A DNA stretch of 64,000 nucleotides from CBDIHP01 sp965279195 (GTDB taxonomy: Bacteria; Planctomycetota; Planctomycetia; Isosphaerales; Isosphaeraceae): the NCBI GenBank assembly GCA_965279195.1, contig CBDIHP010000037.1, forward strand, positions 191,548 to 255,547, in the 5' to 3' direction. The translations under genes and the position numbers were made by a program. The notes beneath the pieces are model-generated. The model saw only the letters and a list, made by a program, of their open reading frames with translations, was not told the DNA's origin and did not search any database. Each line of letters starts with the position of its first letter. Position 1 is the first letter of the stretch. Positions 17,819 to 26,849 of this stretch are shown piece after piece.

Positions 17819-19165
17819 TCAATCCTCGTCGGCCAGCTCCAGGTCGCCGTCGTCGACCATGGCCTGGGCCTTGGCGGCGAGCTTGGCCCGCGCCGCTTCG
17901 AGTTCGGGCGTGAGGGCCCCGGCGGGGATCGCGTCCATGACCCGCAACGCCGCCGCGGGGCGATGGAGGTGCCGGATCAGGATCTGCGCGTGACGGAGCC
18001 GGACCCGCGCCGAGGCGTCCGGGAACCGCCGCTCGAAGTCGCGCATGAGCGGCAGCGACTCGACCTCGGCCCCCCGCTCGTGCAGGACCTTGAGGATCTG
18101 CTGCAATGCGGCCTGCGAGGGCCAGTTGATGAGCGTCCGCGCGCCGCGATCGTAGAGCGCCAGGGCGCCCTGGACGTCGCCGTCTTCGAGGGCCGCCTGG
18201 ACCTTCCGCAGCATCTTCCCCGCGCGGTCGTCGTCGTCGGCCCCGGCATTCGTGGATCCCTTGGAATAGACCTTCTCGAAGGTCTTGCCCCGGACCTTCG
18301 TGTCGGCATCGGCCTTCTGCGCCAGGACCGTGTTCCGGAGGCTCTCCTTCATCGCCTTGTTCTGCCGGTCCAGCCGCTCGCCCCGGGCCTCCCACTCGAC
18401 CGCGAGCGTCTTGCGCCGGGACAGCAGTGAGAAGACGTCCCACCCCTCGCAATCGACCAGGCGCAGCTTCACCAGGGCGACCGCGATGATCGTGCCCCAC
18501 AAGGCCCCGGAGAGATGGCCCAGCTCCGAGATCATGATGTGCCCGTGCAGCGAGGCCCCCAGCGCCAGGTTCAGGACCTCGGTGGCGATGTACCACAGGG
18601 CGACGGTCGTGTAGTACAACTCCGGGTGGTAGACCAGGACTCGGAAGCCAACGATCAGGATGATCGTGCAAGTAAGCTGGTTCCTCGGCGCCCAGATCAT
18701 GCAGGTCGAGAGCAGCCCGAAGATCACGGCCGACGCCCCGGCGGCGTGGATCTCGGTACCGCTGCGGATGAGCAGGGTTTGCGTCAGGGCGCCGTGGAGC
18801 GTGCCGATGCCCAGGTACATCAGCACCATGCCGATCGGCCCGATCTTGCCCTCGACCACGATCCCGAATGACCAGAGGAACAGCATGTTCCCCGCGAGGT
18901 GGATCAGGTCGAGATGCAGGAAGTTGTGGGTCATCCACTGGATCGGGTAGACCTTCCCCTCGCCGAGTGCCAGCGAGTAGCGGTCGAATGCCGTGACCTC
19001 GGCAGGCGCGACGGCGACGACATTGTCATCTTCGTCGAACTCCGGCTCGGCCGTGGACCTCGGCGGCACGACGAAGAAGAGGATCACATTCAGGACGATC
19101 AGGCCGACGGTGGCGTACGGCCAGTGGTAGATCGGGGCGTCGGTGTTCGTGGGGACGACCAGCAT
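17819..19165 (-). CDS. rhomboid family intramembrane serine protease with C-terminal helical domain
   Basis: 448 residues from ATG 19165 (AGGAGG upstream). The six-helix rhomboid core spans residues ~15-240: HLAGNMLFLW (Asn93), the nucleophile segment GASAVIFGL (Ser145) and the partner His217 in LGHLSGALWG. The usual GASG is GASA here. Residues ~250-448 are a charged, soluble helical extension with TPR-like repeats (AALEDGDVQGALALYDRG, ILIRHLHRPAAALRVMDA). Rhomboids cut membrane-anchored substrates; the extension may recruit them. A small membrane protein follows after 24 bases. Confidence 0.9.
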   Translation of the reverse strand: MLVVPTNTDAPIYHWPYATVGLIVLNVILFFVVPPRSTAEPEFDEDDNVVAVAPAEVTAFDRYSLALGEGKVYPIQWMTHNFLHLDLIHLAGNMLFLWSFGIVVEGKIGPIGMVLMYLGIGTLHGALTQTLLIRSGTEIHAAGASAVIFGLLSTCMIWAPRNQLTCTIILIVGFRVLVYHPELYYTTVALWYIATEVLNLALGASLHGHIMISELGHLSGALWGTIIAVALVKLRLVDCEGWDVFSLLSRRKTLAVEWEARGERLDRQNKAMKESLRNTVLAQKADADTKVRGKTFEKVYSKGSTNAGADDDDRAGKMLRKVQAALEDGDVQGALALYDRGARTLINWPSQAALQQILKVLHERGAEVESLPLMRDFERRFPDASARVRLRHAQILIRHLHRPAAALRVMDAIPAGALTPELEAARAKLAAKAQAMVDDGDLELADED

Positions 19166-19409
19166 CCGGGGGGCCTCCTGTCGTCGGTGATCGCGGACGC
19201 GCGTGAGGATACGCGAAGCCCGGGGATTTGACCACGGGGGCATTCGTCGTCGCGGCAGTCACATTGACCGTCCTCCTCGGTATATGTACGATCACCATGC
19301 GTGGAGAGGGATTGACGCACGTAGTTTCATGTGTTTGAGCATGTCCCGGTCGGGCACGGCCCCCTCACCCAGGGCCCGGGCGTCGGACAGGCTCCAGGCG
19401 AGGCCCCCC

Positions 19410-20012
19410 ATGCCACGCGCTCCCCTGTTTCTCCGATCGATTTCGTTCCTGCTGCTGGCGTCCGTGTCGGGCGTGACGCTCTCCGGCTGCGGCGGCAACG
19501 TGCCGGCGCCCAGGAACTTCAAGCCGTTCCTGGACGGCGGCGGTAAGTTCGTCTGCGACGCCCCCGAGGGCTGGGAGACCGCCAGCGGCGGCAAGCCCGA
19601 CTCGCCCAACTCCTTCGCCAAGTTCACATCCGGCTCCGCGCTGATCTCCGTCAACGCCGACTTCGGCGGCTCACTCTTCGGCGACATCGCCCGCGCCACC
19701 GGCGGTCAGGGGCCCGACGCGGAGGCCCCCGTGGCCAGGGTCCACCCCATGGGCGAGCGCCACATGAAGGAAGACTACTCCGACTACAAGGAACGCGACG
19801 CCAAGCCGTTCCAGTCCAAGGGCCTCGGCGAGGGCCGTCGCTCGACGTTCACCGCCAGCCAGACCATTGGCGGCAAGGTCTTCGGCTATCGCGCCACCCT
19901 GCTCAGCGGCGACCGCCGGATCGAGGTCATCACCGTCTGCCCGGCCACCAACTGGCAGGCCCTCAAGCCGGCGTTCGAACGGGTCATCAACAGCCTCCGG
20001 ACGAGCCCCTGA
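19410..20012 (+). CDS. lipoprotein of unknown function
   Basis: 200 residues. A hydrophobic signal with lipobox (SVSGVTLSGC, Cys near residue 27) predicts an acylated envelope protein. The mature part contains FVCDAPEGWETASG near its start and ends with a small alpha/beta domain (ATNWQALKPAFERVINSLR), a layout seen in PsbP-like/DUF1795-type lipoproteins. That assignment is only a resemblance. Upstream in-frame starts were rejected because the signal peptide begins at MPRAPLF. It is divergent from the rhomboid gene. Confidence 0.75.
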   Translation: MPRAPLFLRSISFLLLASVSGVTLSGCGGNVPAPRNFKPFLDGGGKFVCDAPEGWETASGGKPDSPNSFAKFTSGSALISVNADFGGSLFGDIARATGGQGPDAEAPVARVHPMGERHMKEDYSDYKERDAKPFQSKGLGEGRRSTFTASQTIGGKVFGYRATLLSGDRRIEVITVCPATNWQALKPAFERVINSLRTSP

Positions 20013-20143
20013 GCCCGATACATTCAAGGATTGTTCGGGCTGTGCCGATCGAAGGGAGATGAGGGATTCCCCGGCATTTCGGGGAGCCCGGCCTTCGATG
20101 AGGTGCATGGATGCGCCGGACACGACGCGGCGGACACGGGGGG

Positions 20144-20890
20144 ATGGAGTTCGGCGGCTCGGGCGAGGACTCGTTCGTCGCCGTCGTCGTCACCAAGCTC
20201 ACGGGGGCGCTCCTCTTCATCCTCCTGCTGACCATGGTCATCATGGCCCTGCTCCCCAAGGCCGTGGACCAGGCGGCGGCCTCGAAGGCCTCCGCCGGCG
20301 CGGCGGAGAAGGAGAAGGACGAGGCGGCCGAGCTGACCGTCGCGACCCCCGCGACCCTCCCCGAGGCCATCGCCGGACGCCCCTACTCGCTCGCGATGGC
20401 CGCGCGGGGCGGGAACGGAACCTATGCCTGGACCTTGATTTCCGGCAAACTCCCTGCCGGCCTCTCGTGGAACTCGAAGGACGGCCGCATCGAGGGCACG
20501 CCCGAGGTCGGCACGCCCGAGCCCGTCGCCCTGGCCCTCGCTGTCAGCGACGGGGAGCACCGCGCCATCCAGTCGACCACGCTGGTCGTCTATCAGCCCG
20601 ACGGCCCGCTGACGCTGCCGTCCAAGTGGGCCGCGAAGCTGCCGGTCATCCCCTGGAAGTCGTGGCTGGAACACGGCTTCGGGTTCCTCGTGCTCTGGCT
20701 GACGCACCTCGTCGCGATGGGCCTGATCGGCTCGCTCGAACGCTGGTCGCTGGCCGAGGCCTCCGAGTCGGGCCCCGACCTCGAAGAAGAAACCGCGTCC
20801 CTCGCCCGCCGATTCACCGCCTACCGCTGGATCGCCCGCCTCGCCAGCCTCTCCGCCGCCATTGCGCTCGGCTTCTGGATGACCCGGTAA
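20144..20890 (+). CDS. membrane protein with Ig-like (He_PIG) domain
   Basis: 248 residues from ATG 20144 (GGGGGG-rich site upstream; ATG 20111 is an alternative adding 11 residues). One membrane helix near the N terminus (LTGALLFILLLTMVIMALL) is followed by an Ala/Lys-rich linker, then a putative Ig domain at ~75-155 with AIAGRPYSLAMAARGGNGTY, LPAGLSWNSKDGRIEGTP and an ending strand TTLVVYQ. Two more helices lie at the C terminus (FGFLVLWLTHLVAMGLIGSL and LASLSAAIALGFWM). It probably displays the Ig domain on the outer face. Function unknown. Confidence 0.75.
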   Translation: MEFGGSGEDSFVAVVVTKLTGALLFILLLTMVIMALLPKAVDQAAASKASAGAAEKEKDEAAELTVATPATLPEAIAGRPYSLAMAARGGNGTYAWTLISGKLPAGLSWNSKDGRIEGTPEVGTPEPVALALAVSDGEHRAIQSTTLVVYQPDGPLTLPSKWAAKLPVIPWKSWLEHGFGFLVLWLTHLVAMGLIGSLERWSLAEASESGPDLEEETASLARRFTAYRWIARLASLSAAIALGFWMTR

Positions 20891-21130
20891 GGTGGGCACC
20901 GCCCACCGTAACCGTGGTTTCGTCATGGGTTATGGTAAATGATCCGTGTCGCATGTGCGTTCCTGGCGTCGCTCGGAATCGCGATCGGCACTCGCGACGG
21001 ATGCTGTTTGCCGTAATCTCTGTGTTGTCATGGGTTATGTCGAATCGCTTGTGTCCCACGTGCGATCCTGGAGTCTCGCGGAATCGCGATCGGCATCGGT
21101 CGTGGTGGGCAGTGCCCACCCTACGGGCGT
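20891..21130. repeat. two tandem ~104-bp repeats between GGTGGGCA palindromes
   Basis: A first copy (about 20907-21010) and a second (about 21011-21110) share GTCATGGGTTATG, the spaced blocks GTGTC-CACGTGCG-TCCTGG (in diverged form) and GGAATCGCGATCGGCA. The pair is bordered by GGTGGGCACCGCCCACC on the left and GGTGGGCAGTGCCCACC on the right. The rest of the gap to 21342 shows no gene; GGGAGGTCG before 21343 is a ribosome site. Confidence 0.65.
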
Positions 21131-21342
21131 GTCATCCAACTTCCCGATCCAAAATCCCGACTTTTCGGGCCCGGTGGGCTGCCGTTTGCCGCTGATTTCG
21201 GGTTAGATGGGTGAATTGCCCCCTCCTCGTCCTGCGGTCGCATCCAAGCACACAATCAAAAATTGGGTTCGTTTGGTCGATCCGACGAGGAGATGTCGGA
21301 AATACTCCGTTTGGCTCCTGAACTCGGGGAGGTCGTGACATC

Positions 21343-22908
21343 ATGATGCGGACGTCTCGTTGGACAGCGTTGGCGCTGGGATTGGCGCTCGTGGCCGTGG
21401 CCCCGATGGCCTGGGGTCAGGGGCCCGGCGGTAACCAGCAGGGTGGCGGCGGCGGACGCGGCGGTCGCGGCGGCGGCCCCGGCGGCGGCGGCCCGGGCGG
21501 GGGTGGCCCCGGCGGCGGCGGTCCCGGTGGGGGTGGCCCCGGCGGATTCATGGGCGGTCGCGGCGGCGGCCCCGGCGGCGGCGGGCCGGCCAGCCTCCTG
21601 AATGATCCGGCGGTCCAGGAGGAGATCAAGCTCACCCAGGACCAGAAGGACAAGCTCAAGGCCAACGAAGACCGGATGAACAAGCGTCGCCAGGCCGCCA
21701 TGGAGACCCTGCGGCAGCAGGCCCAGGCGAACCAGCAGGCGGTTCAGGAGGCCCAGCAGCAGGCCCAGGTCGAGGCGCAGGTCGCCCAGCAGCAGGCCGC
21801 CATCGCCCAGCAGCAGGCCAATCAGGCCGGCTTCGGCACCGACGGCATCGGTTCGATCACCGGCAACGGCAACATCAACGGCGGCGGGAACGCCGGCTTC
21901 GGCGGCGCCCCGGGCGGCGGCGGTGGCGGGAACTTCGGCGGGTTCGGCGGCGGCGGTGGCCGCGGCGGGAACGGCGGCCCCGGCGGCGGCCGTGGCGGGT
22001 TCGGCGGCATGGACTTCCAGGCCATGATGGCCATGAACACCCAGCTCGGCGCCGAGAACACCGCCGCGATCAACAAGATCCTGGACGCCAAGCAGCAGGC
22101 CCGCCTCTACAACATCTACCTCCAGCAGCAGGGCGCCAACGCCTTCATCAGCCAGAATTCGGGCCTCGACAAGAAGCTCAAGCTGGCCGAGACCCAGCTC
22201 ACCAAGATCCGCGACATCGTCGGCGGCGGCATGCGGCAGCAGATGCAGATGCGGATGCAGGCGATGCAGAGCATCCCCGGCGCCCCCCAGGGCTTCGGCA
22301 ACTTCGGCCGTGGCGGCCCCGGTGGCGGCGGCCCCGGCGGACAGGGCGGCAATAACGCCGGTGGCAACGCCAACGGCCAGAATGGCGGCGGACGCGGCGG
22401 TCGCGGCGGCAACAACGGCGGCGGCAATGCCCAGAATGGCGGCGGCAACGCCCAGAACGGCGGCGGTAATCGCCCCGACCGCGCGGCGATGCAGGAATTC
22501 TTCCAGAGCAAGGAATTCCAGGACGCCATGGCCAAGGCCAACGTCCAGTCCGAGAAGGCGAACGAGGAGACCCTCAACCAGGTCCTCACCGCCCTGAACA
22601 AGACCCAGCTGACCACCTACAAGAAGCTCCGCGGCGAGCCATTCGACGTCAAGAAGCTCCAGGCCCGCGGCTTCGGCCGTGGCGGTCCCGGCGGCCCGGG
22701 TGGCCCCGGCGGTCCGGGGGGCGGCGGTCGTGGCGGTAACAACGGCGGCGGTCAGAATGGCGGCGGCAACGCCGGCGCGAACACCGGCGCCGTGACCAAC
22801 GGCAACGCTCCGGCCGGTAACGCCGGCGCCACGACCGGCGGCACCTCGGCCCCGGCCCGCGGCAGCCTCCGTGCCCGCCGCGGCAGCGGCACGCCGAACA
22901 ATAATTGA
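21343..22908 (+). CDS. secreted Gly-rich protein with LTxxQ-like segments
   Basis: 521 residues with a Sec signal ending at AMA/WGQ. Long Gly-rich stretches (GGRGGRGGGPGGGGPGG and similar) alternate with helical segments: a Spy/CpxP-like LTQDQKDKLKANEDRMNKRR near residue 105, a Gln/Ala-rich coiled coil to ~165, a second helical block LAETQLTKIRDIVGGGMRQQ and a third near residue 385 (EFFQSKEFQDAMAKANVQSE). The LTxxQ pattern suggests a periplasmic chaperone-like or surface-binding role. The end is Asn/Gly/Ala-rich. A similar protein follows. Confidence 0.8.
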   Translation: MMRTSRWTALALGLALVAVAPMAWGQGPGGNQQGGGGGRGGRGGGPGGGGPGGGGPGGGGPGGGGPGGFMGGRGGGPGGGGPASLLNDPAVQEEIKLTQDQKDKLKANEDRMNKRRQAAMETLRQQAQANQQAVQEAQQQAQVEAQVAQQQAAIAQQQANQAGFGTDGIGSITGNGNINGGGNAGFGGAPGGGGGGNFGGFGGGGGRGGNGGPGGGRGGFGGMDFQAMMAMNTQLGAENTAAINKILDAKQQARLYNIYLQQQGANAFISQNSGLDKKLKLAETQLTKIRDIVGGGMRQQMQMRMQAMQSIPGAPQGFGNFGRGGPGGGGPGGQGGNNAGGNANGQNGGGRGGRGGNNGGGNAQNGGGNAQNGGGNRPDRAAMQEFFQSKEFQDAMAKANVQSEKANEETLNQVLTALNKTQLTTYKKLRGEPFDVKKLQARGFGRGGPGGPGGPGGPGGGGRGGNNGGGQNGGGNAGANTGAVTNGNAPAGNAGATTGGTSAPARGSLRARRGSGTPNNN

Positions 22909-22949
22909 GATCCGAAGTTGTTTTCTTGAAACAGCTTGTGGTTCGTGCG

Positions 22950-22981
22950 ACCCGGCGTGGGGATCTCTCCCCCCGCCGGGT
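22950..22981 (+). terminator. terminator hairpin after the Gly-rich gene
   Basis: ACCCGGC pairs with GCCGGGT and inner GGGG pairs with CCCC around a short loop; TCGTCGTTTC follows. It lies 42 bases after the stop of the Gly-rich gene and about 110 before the next start. Confidence 0.6.
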
Positions 22982-23089
22982 TCGTCGTTTCGAACGCCCG
23001 CCGTCTGGCCTTCCCGGATCCCGGCGATCCCCGTATAACCTCCCCGAGCGTCGCGAGGCCGTGGCGCATTCCAGGGAGGAGCCGGGGAC

Positions 23090-23761
23090 ATGGTCGTTCG
23101 CCCTTCGGTCTGGTTCTGGCGCGGGCTCGCCGTCGCCGCGTTCGGGTTCGGGGCCGTCGGCCTCGCCGGGGCCGCCGACCCGCCCTCCACCGCCGCCAGC
23201 GGGCCGTCTCAGCTCCCCGACGACCGCCTCGGGATCCGCACCTCGCCGTTGCTGCTTCTCACCCGGACCGACGTCCGGGACGACCTCAAGCTCAACCCGC
23301 AGCAGGTCGGCGACGCCGAGCGGGTGATCGCCGAACTCTATTCGAAGGCCCTCCAGCTCCAGGGCAAGCGCGACCCCGCCACGATCGCCGCGCGCCGGGC
23401 GATCGACGAGGCCCAGGTCCGCTGGATCTCCAACGTGCTCTCCGCCGACCAGCGTCAGCGCCTGGAGCAGCTCGACCTCCAGTGGGAAGGGCCGTCCGCC
23501 GTGCTCCGCCCGCCGGTCGCGTCCGCTTTGGCCCTGTCGCCGGAGCAGGGATCGGCGCTCGCCCGCGCCGTGGCCGAGCGGAACTCGAAGCGGGCCCGGA
23601 CCGGCTTCGACCCCGCGTCCGAGCGGAAACTCGCCGAGGCGACGCTCGCGATCCTCAGCGACGGCCAACGCGCCCGCTGGGAGGCCATGCTGGGGCACGT
23701 ATTCCGGTTCCGCCCGACGGCCGTCGCCGCGGCCCCGGCCGCCGCCGTGTCCCCGAGGTGA
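23090..23761 (+). CDS. secreted Spy/CpxP-like (LTxxQ) protein
   Basis: 223 residues with a Sec signal (RGLAVAAFGFGAVGLAGAA). The mature part is helical: DVRDDLKLNPQQVGDAERVI near residue 60, then VLSADQRQRLEQLDLQWEG near residue 115, and ILSDGQRARWEAMLGH near residue 195. These repeated LxxxQ turns resemble Spy/CpxP periplasmic proteins that bind unfolded proteins or metals. GGAGGAG lies upstream of the ATG. It follows the Gly-rich protein, which has a related segment, so the two may act together. Not experimentally anchored. Confidence 0.75.
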   Translation: MVVRPSVWFWRGLAVAAFGFGAVGLAGAADPPSTAASGPSQLPDDRLGIRTSPLLLLTRTDVRDDLKLNPQQVGDAERVIAELYSKALQLQGKRDPATIAARRAIDEAQVRWISNVLSADQRQRLEQLDLQWEGPSAVLRPPVASALALSPEQGSALARAVAERNSKRARTGFDPASERKLAEATLAILSDGQRARWEAMLGHVFRFRPTAVAAAPAAAVSPR

Positions 23762-23925
23762 GTGGCGTCCGGGGGACGCGAACCCCCGACGATGCCCCGG
23801 GCTCCTTTCTCCCGGGGAGTCTGTCGGTTAGAATACTGTCGGAAAGGTCGGTCCAGGCGGCCAACTCCGCGCAGGCGGACGCCCCGGACCCGTCGGACGT
23901 TCCCCTTCCAGCCGGGGCCGGACTG

Positions 23926-24438
23926 ATGAGCGATCGCATCCGTCGACACCTCAGCGAAGCCGAAGGGTACTTGATGCTCGACATGGCCTCGCGCGCCCTC
24001 GAGATCCTCGAATCGCGCGAGGACTGGGCGACGATGCAGTTCGAGGCATCGTTCCTGGCCGGCGAGGCGCTCCGCTCCCTCGGCCGGTTCCGCGACGCCA
24101 TCCGGCCGCTGGAGATCGCCGCGACCCACCGCCCGTCCGACCCCGCCCTGGCCGTCGCCCTGGGCTGGTGCTACAAGCGGACCAACAAGCTTGCGCAGGC
24201 GATTGACGCCCTCAATCGGGCGGTCCGGGCGCATTCCGAGGACGCCCTGCTCCACTACAACCTCGCGTGCTACTGGAGCCTCGCCGGCAATCCCGACAAG
24301 GCCGTCGAGTCGCTCGGGATCGCGTTCGACCTCGACCCGATGTTCCGAACCCTCGTCCGCGACGAGACCGACTTCGAGACCCTCCGCGGCAACCCCGAGT
24401 TCGAACGCCTGGTCAACGACCCGGCGACCTTGACCTGA
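23926..24438 (+). CDS. TPR repeat protein
   Basis: 170 residues, chosen start ATG 23926 (MSDRIRRHLSEAEGYL). Most of the protein is three to four tetratricopeptide repeats: ASFLAGEALRSLGRFRDAI, ALAVALGWCYKRTNKLAQAI, LLHYNLACYWSLAGNPDKAV and the ending GIAFDLDPMFRTLVRDETDF. The last part (FETLRGNPEFERLVND) is a common C-terminal cap. It has no signal, so it is likely a cytoplasmic scaffold. An AT-rich patch at 23827-23842 (GTTAGAATACTGTCGG) could be its promoter -10 region. Confidence 0.88.
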   Translation: MSDRIRRHLSEAEGYLMLDMASRALEILESREDWATMQFEASFLAGEALRSLGRFRDAIRPLEIAATHRPSDPALAVALGWCYKRTNKLAQAIDALNRAVRAHSEDALLHYNLACYWSLAGNPDKAVESLGIAFDLDPMFRTLVRDETDFETLRGNPEFERLVNDPATLT

Positions 24439-24495
24439 GATCGCGCGGCGAACCCGGCCTCGCCGAGCCCGCCGCCGCCTTGCGGGTCGCTCCCG

Positions 24496-24786
24496 TCAAT
24501 TCCGGCTGAACGTCCCCGTCACGTGGAACTCGGCCACGGCCTTGCCGGGCGTGGTCGCGGGGTGGATGTCGGCGAAGATCTCGGCGCATCGGCCGTCGTC
24601 GAGGACGAGCCGGTACGAGTTGTTCTGGTCGAGTTTCTTGACCTTCTCGGTCGGCGCCTCGAAGTCGCCGAAGTACGAGCGGCGACCGTTGGGCCTGGCG
24701 TGGCAGCCGAGGTAGCCGTCGACGTCGTCCAGCAGCACGGTGTCGCCCTCGCAGGGCTTGCCGTGGATGTGTTCCATGTGGTCCAT
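24496..24786 (-). CDS. small soluble protein of unknown function
   Basis: 96 residues starting MDHMEHIHGKPCEGDTVLLD; upstream frame extension has no ribosome site and reads as low-complexity Arg/Pro. It is an all-beta-looking small domain (RRSYFGDFEAPTEKVKKLD, YRLVLDDGRCAEIFADIHPA, VAEFHVTGTFSRN). It contains His-rich and Cys positions at the N terminus that could bind metal. No family recognised. It is convergent with the TPR gene, with about 57 bases between stops. Confidence 0.6.
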   Translation of the reverse strand: MDHMEHIHGKPCEGDTVLLDDVDGYLGCHARPNGRRSYFGDFEAPTEKVKKLDQNNSYRLVLDDGRCAEIFADIHPATTPGKAVAEFHVTGTFSRN

Positions 24787-25215
24787 GATGACGCACTCCC
24801 GACCGTTGGGCACGGGCCGGCGGCGGTGCGACATCCGGGACGTTCTGGTCGGGGCACCGCGGGGGCATCCCGCTCGGCGCGGCGTCTCGGCCCGCCCGGA
24901 GGTCGTGGCGGCCCGGCACTTCCGCGAGGATCCGACGCCGGCGCGGCGGCGCGATTCGGTGTCATTCGCCGATCCGGCCGATCCTCGCGGTTCGCCGGCC
25001 GGGTCGGGATGGTGTTTCGATCCGTTGCGGATCGCGAGGACGGCTCGACGGCCCAATCCGGGGGCCGGTCAGACTTCGCGTGTTGGCGGCGCCCCGCCGG
25101 CCGAACGCTCATCCATCGGGAACGGGCACGGATTCGAATCTCGAACAGTTTTCGATCCGGGCCGTGGCATCGAAAATCCCCAGTCCGGGGCGGGCCGACG
25201 TCGGCCCGCGGGGGA
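24787..25215. other. 429-base gap without a recognisable gene
   Basis: It lies between two minus-strand genes. The open frames here are low-complexity Arg/Pro shadows. It holds a perfect 18-bp palindrome at 25191-25208 and an eight-base hairpin at 25149-25176 (TTTTCGAT/ATCGAAAA), both just past the stop of the DUF2617 gene. The promoter of the small gene at 24786 must also lie here, but no clear -35/-10 pair is visible. Confidence 0.5.
25149..25208 (-). terminator. hairpins after the DUF2617 gene
   Basis: On the minus strand, 8 bases after the stop, the palindrome CGGGCCGACGTCGGCCCG (25191-25208) is followed by a second stem ATCGAAAA/TTTTCGAT (25149-25176). The second stem ends in a T-rich run when read on the minus strand. 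Together they look like a terminator. Confidence 0.5.
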
Positions 25216-25785
25216 TTAAACCCCGGGGGCGGGCAAGGCGACCGGGGAATCGAACAGCGATTGCGTCCGGAGGATCGATTTCTCGGCCGGGAAGGAGTGG
25301 AACGAGTGGACCAGCAGGCCCCTCGCCCGCGACTCGATCCGGATGTGCGTCAGCGAGGCGGGGACCAGGCGGTTCTTGCTGCTGAAGCTGTGGACCAGGC
25401 AGTTCCGGCCGGCGTCGAGGGCCATCTCGTCGCAGGTGTGGCGGAAGACCTCGGGGTCGTCCTGCTCCAGCTCGAAGCACATCTGGTACTCGATCCCCGC
25501 GCCGGGGCGGAGCAGGGTCGAGCGTTCGCCCCGGATGTTCGAGTGGTAGAGGAGCCCCGCCTCGGGCAGCGACAGGCTGGCGACGGTCAGGACCTCGGTG
25601 AGGCGGATGGGGCCGTATCGCCAGGTGATGGCGTGTCCGCCGTCGACGATCCGGACGTCGGCCTCCCAGCCGTCCTGGACGACCCGGCGGTGGGCGCGGA
25701 CCTCGAACCAGTCCGGGTGGATCGACCGGCTGAACACCTGGAACGCCAGATCCGAGACGTGAGGTTGACTGCGACTCGACTCCAT
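25216..25785 (-). CDS. DUF2617 family protein
   Basis: 189 residues from ATG 25785 (AAGGGGG upstream). The sequence LAFQVFSRSIHPDWFEVRAH opens the domain; HAITWRYGPIRLTEVLTVAS, ERSTLLRPGAGIEYQMCFEL and RGLLVHSFHSFPAEKSILRT follow in the order I associate with DUF2617 proteins of planctomycetes and actinobacteria. Several conserved His residues are visible. It is cytoplasmic and its function is unknown. The family name is recalled from pattern, not checked. Confidence 0.72.
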   Translation of the reverse strand: MESSRSQPHVSDLAFQVFSRSIHPDWFEVRAHRRVVQDGWEADVRIVDGGHAITWRYGPIRLTEVLTVASLSLPEAGLLYHSNIRGERSTLLRPGAGIEYQMCFELEQDDPEVFRHTCDEMALDAGRNCLVHSFSSKNRLVPASLTHIRIESRARGLLVHSFHSFPAEKSILRTQSLFDSPVALPAPGV

Positions 25786-26135
25786 GCCGCCCCCTTCAAC
25801 GCCTGACCGATCGCTTTGCACCAATCCTTCGGGGAATAGGCGAGAATCCGCCTCGATGTGACGCGAGGTCGGGGGATCTCCGAGAGATCGCCTTCGACGT
25901 CGCGACGGGAGGACGGGCGACCCGCCCGAGGGGGCGGATCGAGGCCCGACACTCCAGTATAGGTCGCACAACCGGACTGGCAAACCGCAACGGTGCCGGA
26001 TTCTCAGCCCGGCTTGACCATCCCGGCGGTCCGCCTTACACTCCCCGCGCCGTGCCGACGAGCCCGCCACCTTTGCGACATCCACCTCGTGCCTTCCCCG
26101 CCCGCCCGCCGGTCAGGAACGAACGGAGTCGCGCC

Positions 26136-26849
26136 GTGCCCGCCCAGCTCGAAATGCCCCCCCTGCCCGTCCGCGTGCTCGACGCCTTCAAGCGTCGCGG
26201 CCCGCGCTACGTCCTGCACAAGGCCCTCCGGCGGTCGCTCTCGCGCTGGCCCGACTGGAAGCGCCGGCTGGTCTACGACGACCCCCGCGCTTACTGGACC
26301 CTCCGCGGCGGCGACGACTACTTCCGCGAGCAGGAAGACCACCCCAAGCGCGGGGAACGCTCGAACTGGCTCGCCGACCGCATCGCCTCGTATCGCCCGA
26401 CCTCGATCCTCGAAGTCGGCTGCGGCTACGGCAAGCAGCTCCGGGCCCTCCGCGATCGCCTGCCGGGCGTCCCCATGTTCGGCGTCGACTTCAGCCCGAC
26501 CCAGCTCGGCCGGGGCCACGCCTATCTCGCCGACTGCGACGGCATCTCGCTCGCCCTGGCGACCGGCACCCGCCTGCCGTTCGCGGGCAGGACGTTCGAC
26601 CTCGTGCTGACCTCGGCCGTGATCCTCCACAACCCCCCGCCCCAGGCCGAGGCGATCCGCCGCGAGGTCATCCGGGTCTCGAAGCGGCTGACCGCGCACA
26701 ATGAGGACACCGACGTCACCTACAACCGCTACGGCTACGACACCGCCGCCTGGTACCGCGACATCGGCGTTCCATTGCTCGAATCCGGCCCGATCCCCTG
26801 CGAGCCCGGGCACTCGCAATTCTGCGTGGCCCGGCCGTGGGAAGCCTGA
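26136..26849 (+). CDS. SAM-dependent methyltransferase
   Basis: 237 residues from a GTG at 26136 with GGAG 8 bases upstream (ATG 26154 is possible). The class I fold is clear: ILEVGCGYGKQLRALRDRLP is motif I, MFGVDFSPTQLGRG is motif II, and the later motifs are FDLVLTSAVILHNPPP. The N-terminal ~70 residues are basic. It overlaps the start of the flippase gene if the flippase begins at its first GTG (26837), so translation may be coupled. In this cassette it probably methylates a sugar or lipid-linked glycan precursor. Confidence 0.88.
   Translation: MPAQLEMPPLPVRVLDAFKRRGPRYVLHKALRRSLSRWPDWKRRLVYDDPRAYWTLRGGDDYFREQEDHPKRGERSNWLADRIASYRPTSILEVGCGYGKQLRALRDRLPGVPMFGVDFSPTQLGRGHAYLADCDGISLALATGTRLPFAGRTFDLVLTSAVILHNPPPQAEAIRREVIRVSKRLTAHNEDTDVTYNRYGYDTAAWYRDIGVPLLESGPIPCEPGHSQFCVARPWEA

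Noticed and set aside
25125..25150. GATTCGAATCT, like a tRNA T-loop
   Set aside because: Flanks do not form a 5-bp T stem or a cloverleaf.
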